Shown here in pieces: positions 22,007 to 29,480 of a DNA stretch of 29,986 nt; the stretch's first letter is position 1, and the number at the start of each line of letters is the position of its first letter. A program made the translations under genes and the position numbers. Source of the DNA: JBGOUV01 sp041477815 (GTDB taxonomy: Bacteria; Acidobacteriota; Terriglobia; Bryobacterales; JACQDG01); NCBI GenBank assembly GCA_041477815.1, contig JBGOUV010000027.1, positions 1 through 29,986 of the forward strand, given 5' to 3'. The notes beneath the pieces were generated by a model that did no database searches, was not told where the DNA came from, and was given only the letters and a program-made list of their open reading frames with translations.

Positions 22007-25000
22007 CAGAAGTGCAGTCGCAGCGAGTACTGCATCTCGCGCCCGCGGTTCTCCTGCTCCTGCGTGGTGGACCGGCCAAACAGCGCACTCGTCACACTCG
22101 TGTTCGGGAGGCCAGGGATGAAGCTGTTGGTCATGTTATAGGCCTCGAACTTGAACTCCAGTTGGATTCGCTCCTTGATCGGGAAATACTTGGAGATGGT
22201 CATATCCAGGTTCCACATCTTCGGACCCACCACGCCGGGATACTGCAACGGATTGGTGCGCGGCGTGAACGGCTCGGACCTCAGGAACTTGGAAGTATCG
22301 AACCAGCGGTCAGTGGTGCGGTTGTCCAGTTTCGGATTGCTTCCATCGGTGATCATCTGCCCGAATCGCAGGAACTGGCCGGATCGCAACATCAGCAGGC
22401 CGCTGGTGGACCAGCCGCCCAGAACTCCGTTTATGACCGGATGCAGATTGCTGAGATGAGCCCGCCCGCGGCCGAACGGGAAATCGTAGGTACCCGCCAG
22501 ACTCAGGCGGTGACGCGGGTTCACGCTATCCTGGAACGTAAAGTTGTTGGCGTATTCATCGTCCACGTTGAAGAACTCGCTGTTCCGCTCCTGGTTATAG
22601 TTGTAGGCGAGGAGGAACATGTAGCCTTTGCTGAAGGTCCTCTGGAACCGGGCCTGCAGCGCCTGGTACCGGTTCAGGAAGCCGTCGGTGTTGGCCTGGC
22701 GGATGTTTCCATACTGCGGATACGGCCCCAGGAGGCTCCCCACGCTCACCGTGCGCTGGTTGCGCAACGGTCCGGGAAACTTATCCGGCGTCAGGTATTG
22801 GTAGAAGGGATTGGCAATCTGCCGGTCCAGCGCCGCCTTATTGGTATAGCTGAGCTGAGGATCGGTGATGTTGAACCGCCGCGTGTAAGGCAGATCGTGG
22901 CCAAGGTTGCGGAAGTAGGTGATATCGGCGTGGATCTGTCCGGGAAGTTCGCGCTGGACGGTGAAATTGAGCCGATCGTTGACCCCCGTGCGGAAGTCCG
23001 GCGACTGCCATAGCCCGCTGTCTCCCAGGTTGGTGTAGGCGCCCCGAGCCTTGCCGAGCGGCTGAACCAGCGGGTTCGACGCCGGGAAGGGGTCGCTCAA
23101 GCGCGCCTGCGGAATGCCCTCCAGCACCGGAGCGACAGTGGACAGGGCGCTGAAGTAAGGCATTTCGATGGCGCTGGTGGTGCCGGAAACAACCAGCGTC
23201 GGGGTTATGTATCGAGCGTAGCCGACTCGCAGCGCCGTTTTATTGTTAACGCGGATGGCCACGCCCGCCCGCGGCGCAAAGACAAGCCTGTTGGGATCGT
23301 ACTGGCCCTGATGGGATTTGTCCGTGAAGACCCACGCGCCGTTGTACTGCGGGGCCGCCCTTCGCAGGGCCAGCACGTCGGCCGGGATCTGCGGCGGCGT
23401 CTGCTGCATCTCGGGAATGGGCTTGCTCAGATCCAAGAACCGGGATAAGCGATCCTTGTCGGCGGCAGGCGACAGGAACTCGTACGGAGCGCCCTCGTAT
23501 TCGTATCGCAGCCCCAGGTTCAGCGTGATCCTCTGCGTGAGCTTGATATCGTCCTGGAAGAAACCAGCCCAATACTTGGTCCCGATATTCTGGAACGGGA
23601 AGGTTCGGGCATACGAGTTGGAGTCTAAAGCGCCGAGCAGGAAGGTGGCCCACTGGTGGCCGTTCCGCCGGGGATCCGGCGAGATGAAGGTGTCCGAAGT
23701 CATCGTCGCCGGGAAGGAAAAGCCCATCAGGTTCGGGAAGATGCCGTCGCTGTGGTGCAGGCGGCCTTCGACACCGATCTTCCAACTGTGGATGCCCCGG
23801 GTCTGGCGGAGGTTGGCCGAGTAGGCATAATGATGCGGGTGCTGGAACCAGTAGCTGCCCTTGCCAAAGCTGCCGCCCCCGATGCTAATGGACGGGTAGT
23901 AAACGGCGGGCATTTGGCCGATGTAGTTCTTGTACCAGGCGTTATTCGGCCAGAAATCCGCCAGGCCCGACTCGCCGATCTTGCGGTCCTTGCCGTCGTA
24001 GTCGTCCTCCAGCGAGGCGTAGCTCATGCGGAAGTTCAACACCGTGGAGGCGTTCACCAGGTAGACGGCGTCGCCGGCGATGTTGCGGTTGTTCATGATT
24101 CCGCCGTTATCGTTCTGCACGGCCGGAGTGTTGGCATAGTTGTCGGACAATAGATCCGTCCGCACCCGGCTGAACCGGCCGAAGAGCTTGAACTTGTCGC
24201 TCTTGTTCCAGTCCACGCGCTCCGAGAAATTCCAGTACTTCATGGGCCAGGAGTAGCCGATCTGGTAGTTATTCGTGCCGGTGACGTCGATTCCGGGGCC
24301 GTTGGGCTTCCACACATCTTTGAGGATGCGCAAGGAGGTGGGGTCCATGCGGCTCAAGGGAACACGGTTTCCCGCGAATGCGGTGCGCGTAGAGCGGTTG
24401 GCCGCCGGCTCGAACACCGTGGTCCAGGGATCGTAGATGGTCTGGATTCCACCCAGGATGCTGCGGGACTGCGAGAAATCACCCCCGCGCTCGAGGTCGG
24501 TGGGCAGCGTCCACTGCGCCGTCCGCGGTTCCTTAGTCCGCCAGCCCTCGTAGGCGGTAAACATGAAAAGCTTGTTCTTCAGAATCGGGTTTCCGACGGT
24601 GCCGCCCCAGATGTGATTCCGGATCAGGTTGGGGGTCCGGGTGACGGAATTGCTCACCGCGTTCAGCTTGGGATTACGGCCGAAGTAAGAGGCCGTGCCA
24701 TGGAACTCGTTGGTACCCGATTTCATTCCCAGACTCAGGATGCCTCCGGCGCTGTGGCCAAACTCGGCATCGACGCTGTTCTGCTGCACCGAGAACTCCT
24801 GCACCGCGTCCATGGGAGGAGAATAGGAGCCTTTCGGCCCGATCTGGATTGGCGCGCCATCCAGCAACAGGTCGTTCTTCGTCGTGGTGTTGCCGCCGAC
24901 GTCAATGCTGCTGGAGGACCACATGAAGAACGGGTTGCGGGTGGCGAAGTAGCGGTTCACCACGGCGGGGTTCAGAAACGCCAGCGTAAATGGGTTGCGC

Positions 25001-25452
25001 GCCAGGATGGGCAGATCGGTCAGCATCTTGCGATCAACGGTCATCTCCATCGTGCTGGTGTTGAGCTGGAGGCCCACCATGGCCTCTGAGACGTTGACCG
25101 TTTCGGCCACCGTGCCGACGGTCAGCGCCGCGTTGACCGTGACATCGCCGCGCACCTGGACCAGCACGTTCTTCTGGACAGACTTGCTGAAACCGGTCTG
25201 CTCCATGGTGACGGTGTAGGTGCCGGGTTCCACCAAATCGAACACATAGAACCCGCTCTCACTCGACGTCTTGACCGCATCAATGCCGGTATTGTCGTTG
25301 TGTAACGTGATCCTGGCGCCGACCACCACCGCCTGCGAAGCGTCGGTGATGATTCCCTGTACCTTGGCGCGATAGTCCTGCGCGGTCGAAACCTGGCAAG
25401 CCAGCAAAAAGAGGCCCAGGCCGAATAGCTTTGCACCTAGCCGAATCCCCAT
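22006..25452 (-). CDS. Oar-like TonB-dependent outer-membrane receptor with CarboxypepD_reg domain
   Basis: 1148 aa from ATG 25452; GAGGGGGG lies 7 nt upstream and the N-terminus is then a clean signal peptide (MGIRLGAKLFGLGLFLLACQ, cut at STAQ). The longer frame upstream has no signal. CarboxypepD_reg domain about 27-115 (KVQGIITDASQAVVVGARITL, SGFYVFDLVEPGTYTVTM), plug-like region (MLTDLPILARNPFTLAFLNPAV), then a large beta-barrel ending in YSLRLHF. Distant paralogue of the receptor at 6051. Translationally coupled to the TPR/FG-GAP/ASPIC protein, giving a receptor plus surface-protein pair. Ligand unknown. Confidence 0.9.
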   Translation of the reverse strand: MGIRLGAKLFGLGLFLLACQVSTAQDYRAKVQGIITDASQAVVVGARITLHNDNTGIDAVKTSSESGFYVFDLVEPGTYTVTMEQTGFSKSVQKNVLVQVRGDVTVNAALTVGTVAETVNVSEAMVGLQLNTSTMEMTVDRKMLTDLPILARNPFTLAFLNPAVVNRYFATRNPFFMWSSSSIDVGGNTTTKNDLLLDGAPIQIGPKGSYSPPMDAVQEFSVQQNSVDAEFGHSAGGILSLGMKSGTNEFHGTASYFGRNPKLNAVSNSVTRTPNLIRNHIWGGTVGNPILKNKLFMFTAYEGWRTKEPRTAQWTLPTDLERGGDFSQSRSILGGIQTIYDPWTTVFEPAANRSTRTAFAGNRVPLSRMDPTSLRILKDVWKPNGPGIDVTGTNNYQIGYSWPMKYWNFSERVDWNKSDKFKLFGRFSRVRTDLLSDNYANTPAVQNDNGGIMNNRNIAGDAVYLVNASTVLNFRMSYASLEDDYDGKDRKIGESGLADFWPNNAWYKNYIGQMPAVYYPSISIGGGSFGKGSYWFQHPHHYAYSANLRQTRGIHSWKIGVEGRLHHSDGIFPNLMGFSFPATMTSDTFISPDPRRNGHQWATFLLGALDSNSYARTFPFQNIGTKYWAGFFQDDIKLTQRITLNLGLRYEYEGAPYEFLSPAADKDRLSRFLDLSKPIPEMQQTPPQIPADVLALRRAAPQYNGAWVFTDKSHQGQYDPNRLVFAPRAGVAIRVNNKTALRVGYARYITPTLVVSGTTSAIEMPYFSALSTVAPVLEGIPQARLSDPFPASNPLVQPLGKARGAYTNLGDSGLWQSPDFRTGVNDRLNFTVQRELPGQIHADITYFRNLGHDLPYTRRFNITDPQLSYTNKAALDRQIANPFYQYLTPDKFPGPLRNQRTVSVGSLLGPYPQYGNIRQANTDGFLNRYQALQARFQRTFSKGYMFLLAYNYNQERNSEFFNVDDEYANNFTFQDSVNPRHRLSLAGTYDFPFGRGRAHLSNLHPVINGVLGGWSTSGLLMLRSGQFLRFGQMITDGSNPKLDNRTTDRWFDTSKFLRSEPFTPRTNPLQYPGVVGPKMWNLDMTISKYFPIKERIQLEFKFEAYNMTNSFIPGLPNTSVTSALFGRSTTQEQENRGREMQYSLRLHF

Positions 25453-25459
25453 GATGCTA

Positions 25460-25467
25460 CCCCCCTC
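25460..25467 (-). promoter_or_regulatory. Shine-Dalgarno fixing the receptor start
   Basis: GAGGGGGG on the minus strand, 7 nt before ATG 25452. Decides against the 40-residue longer frame. Confidence 0.6.
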
Positions 25468-25591
25468 TAAAGCAAGATTACAGTCCGAACGGCCCCCGGG
25501 ACCTAGGCGCTTAGCCGGGGCCACCCCGACTGTGGCCCGATTGTACCCCCGGTCACGTCCGGGAGCAAGCAAAAAAAAGGGGAAAAGTTAA

Positions 25592-25603
25592 CCGGATATC
25601 CGG
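25592..25603. repeat. 12-bp perfect palindrome CCGGATATCCGG
   Basis: Lies in the 232-bp gap between the DUF1080 and receptor genes, followed on the minus strand by TTAACTTTTCCCC and eight T residues (25571-25578). It could be an operator for the receptor gene or the weak stem of a terminator for DUF1080. Confidence 0.4.
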
Positions 25604-25631
25604 ACTCTGGCGTCAGGTGGGGCGGGCCCAG

Positions 25632-25650
25632 GGCGGGCCCCTGGCCCGCC
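25632..25650. terminator. GC-rich hairpin after DUF1080
   Basis: GGCGGGCC-CCT-GGCCCGCC: a perfect 8-bp stem with a 3-nt loop, 34 nt after the DUF1080 stop; a further GGCGGGCC lies at 25621-25628. No U-tract immediately after, but a T-run follows about 55 nt later on the minus strand. Confidence 0.5.
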
Positions 25651-25684
25651 GACGGTCCAGGTGGCCGTCCCACCGGTGCCTCGA

Positions 25685-26878
25685 CTAGCGTTCCTTGGGC
25701 AGCGGGGCCAGCCGCAGAGTCTTAAAGTCCAGGTTGGTGGTAGGGTCGTGGGCCTGCAAGCTGATCGGGCCGGCGGCCAAGCGCGCCTGCTTGCGCGGGT
25801 CCGGGCCCTCCTCGCGGGTGTCCTGATAATCGGCGACCTGGATCCCGTTCACCCACACGCTCAGATGCCGCCCCTGGGCCACGATGGTCTCGGTGAAGAA
25901 CTCGTTGTCGTTCGACACCACGCGCCGCGCCGGCTGGTGAAAATACACGCCCCCGGTGCCGAAATCGATGGGGGCGGCGCGGTTGCCTTCCTTATATTCG
26001 TTGCGGATCTGGATTTCATACCCCGTCCAGAACTTCCCCTTGTCGGCGCGCAGAAACACGCCGCTATTGGGGTGGTGGGTGGCATTTAAGGCGTTGGTAC
26101 GGATGTCGAGTTGGGCGACGAAGTCGGTCCAGGCGCCGTCGGTCTCGATCTGGCCGGGACCCTTTTCCACGTGAATGGCCCCGTCCTTGACCGACCACTC
26201 GGGCGGCGCCTTGGTCCCGCCCGGCCGTTCCACCCTGCTCCAGCCGCTCAGGTCCCGGCCGTTGAAGATCGGCTTCAGGCCCAGCGGACGCAGCTTGAGG
26301 TTGCGGAACTCGACCTTCTTGCCCTGGTTGTACTGCAGGCCGATGACGCCGACCGGGTGCTGCCCATCACGGGCGTCGAGGACCTTTTTCCCATTGTGGA
26401 CCACGATAAAGCGGTCGCCCTCGGCCGTCACCTCGAAGCGGTTCCACTGGCCGGGGACAATCTTGGCCTCGGATGCTTTAGCGTAGCCCACCAGGCTGCC
26501 CGTGTTGTAGCCGCCGGGATGGGCGTCGTAGATCTGCAGCTCGTAGCCGGTCTGGTGGGGAGCGCCCTCGCGGGCCGAACGCAGGAACACGCCGCTATTG
26601 CCGTCGGCAGCGGTGCGGTACTCGCAGCGCAGCTCGTAGTCGGCGAAGGGGGTGGTGGTGCCGATCCAGCCGCCCTGGGCGGAATCGCCCACCATGGCGC
26701 CGCCCGCGGTCTTCCACTCGGCCCCGCCATGGGATTCCCAGCCGAACATGCTCTCGCCGTCCCATAGCAGTACCCAGCCCTGGGCGATCTCCTGCGGCGT
26801 GAGGCGGTTCGGGGTTTCCTGAGCGGCGGCCCCCCAGGTCCCTAGAAGCAGTCCTGCCAGCGACAGCCCTATGCGCAT
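25685..26878 (-). CDS. Exported protein with two DUF1080 (3-keto-disaccharide hydrolase-like) domains
   Basis: 397 aa. Signal peptide 1-20 (cut at AAAQ). Two DUF1080 domains in tandem: about 30-197 (WVLLWDGESMFGWES, NSGVFLRS, TGYELQIYD, GQWNRFEV) and about 203-393 (PIFNGRDLSGWSR, NSGVFLRADKGKFWTGYEIQI, TGGVYFHQP). The fold is a concanavalin-like jelly roll; some relatives cleave 3-keto-glycosides. Most members have one domain, so the fusion is notable. AAAGGGA lies about 9 nt before ATG 26878. It is divergent from Ku (37 bp) and upstream of the receptor gene; a functional link with sugar uptake is plausible. Confidence 0.9.
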   Translation of the reverse strand: MRIGLSLAGLLLGTWGAAAQETPNRLTPQEIAQGWVLLWDGESMFGWESHGGAEWKTAGGAMVGDSAQGGWIGTTTPFADYELRCEYRTAADGNSGVFLRSAREGAPHQTGYELQIYDAHPGGYNTGSLVGYAKASEAKIVPGQWNRFEVTAEGDRFIVVHNGKKVLDARDGQHPVGVIGLQYNQGKKVEFRNLKLRPLGLKPIFNGRDLSGWSRVERPGGTKAPPEWSVKDGAIHVEKGPGQIETDGAWTDFVAQLDIRTNALNATHHPNSGVFLRADKGKFWTGYEIQIRNEYKEGNRAAPIDFGTGGVYFHQPARRVVSNDNEFFTETIVAQGRHLSVWVNGIQVADYQDTREEGPDPRKQARLAAGPISLQAHDPTTNLDFKTLRLAPLPKER

Positions 26879-26879
26879 C

Positions 26880-26909
26880 TTGCGTGTCCCTTTCCTCTTG
26901 GCTTAGGAT
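26880..26909 (+). promoter_or_regulatory. Promoter of the Ku gene (leaderless type)
   Basis: TTGCGT (26880-26885), an 18-nt spacer, TAGGAT (26904-26909), then 6 nt to ATG 26916, with no Shine-Dalgarno. GATAAT (26907-26912) is an overlapping alternative -10. Confidence 0.4.
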
Positions 26910-26915
26910 AATAGC

Positions 26916-27743
26916 ATGGCCAGCACGGTTTGGAATGGGTATCTTGCTTTCAGCATGATCTCGGTCCCGGTGCGTCTGCACGTGGCGGCGCGGGACGAAC
27001 GGGTCAGCTTCAACCAGATCCACAAGGAGTGCCACTCGCGGATCAAACAGCAGATCTACTGCCCCACCTGCGACCGCACGGTGGAGCGCTCGGAGCTGGT
27101 CAAGGGCTACGAGTACGCCAAGGATCGCTACATCCTGGTGGAGGACCAGGAACTCGAGAAGATCGCTCCCGCCTCCAGCCAGACCATGGAGATCCTGCAA
27201 TTCGTCAAGCTGGAGGAAGTCGACCCGCTGTTCTACAATGTATCCTACTACGCGGTGCCGGAAGAGCCCGGCCGCAAGGCCTACCAGCTCCTCGTGGACG
27301 TCATGACCCAGACCGGCCACGCGGCGGTGGCCAAGGTGGCCATGCACCAGCGGGAGTTCATGGTCATCATCCGGCCGCACAAGAACGGTCTGACCCTGCA
27401 CACCATGTACTACCCGAACGAGATCCGCCAGTTGGGCGAGTACGGCCAGCGCGACGGCGTGGAGATCAAGCCGCAGGAGCTGAAGCTAGCCGAGCAGCTC
27501 GTCGAGAGCATGGCCGGCCCGTTCGACGTGTCGCGGTACCGGGACGAGTACCAGGAGAAGGTGAAGGGCCTGATCGAAGCCAAGCAACAGGGCGAGGAAG
27601 TGACCGAGGCGCCGTTGCGGCGGATGGCCCCGGTGATCGATCTGATGGAGGCCCTCCAGAAGAGCCTGGCCGACGTGCCCAAGAAGCCCCCGCTGGGGGC
27701 GCCGTCGTCGGAGACGGAGGCGGTGAAGAAAGCATCGTTGTGA
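26916..27743 (+). CDS. ku: Ku protein, non-homologous end joining
   Basis: 275 aa, the usual length of bacterial Ku. Begins ASTVWNGYLAFSMISVPVRLH, the typical N-terminus; the core beta-barrel ring has FNQIHKECHSRIKQQIYCPTCDR (Cys-rich bridge, about 33-54) and YILVEDQELEKI; the C-terminal extension is charged (about 215-275). Ku forms a homodimer ring that binds broken DNA ends and recruits ligase D. No ligD lies in the window. The GTG of a DUF29 remnant overlaps its stop. Divergent from DUF1080. Confidence 0.95.
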   Translation: MASTVWNGYLAFSMISVPVRLHVAARDERVSFNQIHKECHSRIKQQIYCPTCDRTVERSELVKGYEYAKDRYILVEDQELEKIAPASSQTMEILQFVKLEEVDPLFYNVSYYAVPEEPGRKAYQLLVDVMTQTGHAAVAKVAMHQREFMVIIRPHKNGLTLHTMYYPNEIRQLGEYGQRDGVEIKPQELKLAEQLVESMAGPFDVSRYRDEYQEKVKGLIEAKQQGEEVTEAPLRRMAPVIDLMEALQKSLADVPKKPPLGAPSSETEAVKKASL

Positions 27744-27963
27744 CCGCCAGAGACCTTTACTGCTGGGACTTTTTCGAGTGGACCCGCTCGAACGCGGCCC
27801 TGCTCCGCACTGGTCGCCTGGATGAGGCCGGCCTCGAGAAGGCACTTGCTAGGGCCTATGCCCGGGCTGTTTGGAAGGCCTCTCGAGACACCGGGTTGCC
27901 CAGCGGCTGCCTACCCCCGACCTGCCCCTTCACGTCGACCAGATCCTCGACCCAGATCTCCGC
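27740..27963 (+). pseudogene. DUF29 family remnant, internally deleted and frameshifted
   Basis: GTG 27740 overlaps the Ku stop (GTGA). The frame opens with a DUF29 N-terminus (RDLYCWDFFEWTRSNAALL, then RTGRLDEAGLE) but passes straight into what looks like the family C-terminus (AYARAVWKASRDTGLPSGCLPPTCPF), so roughly the central 70-80 residues seem missing. After CPF the ending continues in another frame (HVDQILDPDLRN), a single-base shift. DUF29 proteins are normally about 140-150 aa. I see a dead gene, but cannot exclude expression of the open frame, which continues as nonsense to 28186. Confidence 0.65.
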
Positions 27964-28022
27964 AATGTGCGCTCTAGACGCCAAGTCCGAATCGCGTATT
28001 CGCTATGACACCGTCGAGGTAG

Positions 28023-29252
28023 TCAGGAGCGTTCGATCAACGCTTCCCCTTGAATCCGCTCAGTCGCCTCGCTCAAGAGCTCAAGGACAGGCTCCTTGGT
28101 TGAGATGCCGGTTTTGCCACCGCAGTCGGAGCTCTCGAAGAAGAGTACGCATGCGGCCTGCCCGTTCCGAGAACTTGGATAGATGATTCCATCCAATGAG
28201 GCACCGCCCTCTAAGCGGAACTGGTAACGGAAATACTCTGTGACGATCTGCGTTGGGACATACTCTACGTGTTCCATCTCATCACGAGCCACTGGCTTGA
28301 CGAAGTCTTCCATAAACTCGCGAAGGAAACAGATGCCGTGGCGCATTTCGCGGTCAGCAAAGAAGCTGGGGGGTGACGGCAGGTTTGTCAAATCCAAAAC
28401 AGTTAGCAGCCTCCGGCACCGAAATTGAGCGACAGAAACTACCTTGTTCCCCGCACCTTCACGGTCAGGCTGGAACGTCTCCCGAATTGCCGTATCTCGG
28501 TCGAACGCTCCGTAGAACATCACAATGCCCGCCGGACTCATGCGGTTTGACCGCACTGCCTTGTCCCGTGCTGGTGGTCCAAGTTCAGCAGCGGTTGAAA
28601 AATGCTCGTGAGCCGCATGGACACGGGCCCGAAACACAACCGTTCCAGCGCCTAGGGTCCGTATCAGGTTCGCCCTTGCGACGATCGCCCCAAGAGCAGC
28701 CAGTATCTGCCCTGGTGGGACCCCTTCCTCCGCGTCATAAGTGACTCCAAAGCCCTCGGGGTATTGGAACGGATCGTGGTGGGACAACCGATCAGCCGGG
28801 TCATAGAAGAAAAGATACCGGACATGATGCTTCACCAGATCGACGAAGACCTGCCAGCCTGAGGTTAGCGCGTCCGTCAGATCGGCCGGACGAAAGCGCT
28901 TCTTACACCATGTCAAATCTGGTAGCGCGTCAACGATGTCGTCGATGACGTCTTCTTCCGCCTCAAGGCCGACCTGATCGGTCAACAATTCGTAGGTGGT
29001 GTAGGTCTCGCAGTAATAGCAACCTTCTTCATTATCGTAGGACACCATTTCTGAATCTACATCGCTGTACTCCCAAAGGATCTGGTGATAGATGCGATCC
29101 GCAAGAGCCCGAATGCTTAGACCGCGAAGGTCAGAGCCTGTTGGCGTCGCCTCGCAGTAGTCGCAACCGCGCTCTTCACCCTCATCCAGAATGATGGCGG
29201 ACAGCGCCTCATCCAAGACGCACCGGTTACAGACGTATTTGTCGGTACCCAC
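28023..29252 (-). CDS. HEPN/RES N-terminal plus RES domain protein (toxin-like)
   Basis: 409 aa, GTG start at 29252 with AGAGG 8 nt upstream. The N-terminus has a zinc-ribbon-like Cys set (C8, C11, C30, C33) and then a helical region, about 40-190, resembling the HEPN/RES N-terminal domain. The RES domain covers about 205-375: FRAR (207-210), MFYGAF with Tyr247, IRET with Glu258, EYVPTQIVTEYFR (330-342), GIIYPSSR (355-362). Solitary RES toxins degrade NAD+; this larger form is related but uncharacterised. No Xre/DUF2384 antitoxin lies beside it. The region is more AT-rich than its neighbours. Confident in RES; the function is inferred. Confidence 0.82.
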   Translation of the reverse strand: MGTDKYVCNRCVLDEALSAIILDEGEERGCDYCEATPTGSDLRGLSIRALADRIYHQILWEYSDVDSEMVSYDNEEGCYYCETYTTYELLTDQVGLEAEEDVIDDIVDALPDLTWCKKRFRPADLTDALTSGWQVFVDLVKHHVRYLFFYDPADRLSHHDPFQYPEGFGVTYDAEEGVPPGQILAALGAIVARANLIRTLGAGTVVFRARVHAAHEHFSTAAELGPPARDKAVRSNRMSPAGIVMFYGAFDRDTAIRETFQPDREGAGNKVVSVAQFRCRRLLTVLDLTNLPSPPSFFADREMRHGICFLREFMEDFVKPVARDEMEHVEYVPTQIVTEYFRYQFRLEGGASLDGIIYPSSRNGQAACVLFFESSDCGGKTGISTKEPVLELLSEATERIQGEALIERS

Positions 29253-29480
29253 TCAGTCAACCTCTGGTAGAGGGTCCAGCCTTGCGGCCCTCAGGATGCG
29301 TGGCACAGCCCCAGAATACCGTGCTGCAGCATGCGGATTGTACAATGCCCGCCAAGGAGGAAGTTGAGCCACGTTCGGCTCAGCGCCTCTATTGGCTGCG
29401 TAGTCGCCAAACCGGAGAAGTCCGCCCCCCGCTCGGCGTCCGTCTGGGCGTTCTTCGAGAGCTGCGAGGGAGTCACCGAA
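29253..29480. other. 228-bp intergenic region in the right-end island
   Basis: Between the start of the RES protein and the end of the next minus-strand gene. Short frames exist on both strands but lack ribosome sites and family features. GTTGAC, AGAGG and other promoter-like pieces lie near 29255-29270 on the minus strand. No repeat, tRNA or att site is recognised. Confidence 0.4.

Noticed and set aside
26930..27739. Plus-strand frame running through Ku into the DUF29 remnant
   Set aside because: Within Ku it is an Arg/Gly-rich shadow; only the part from GTG 27740 has family resemblance.
29282..29480. Short open frames on both strands between the RES and DUF2971-like genes
   Set aside because: No ribosome site, no family likeness, low-complexity translation; treated as intergenic.
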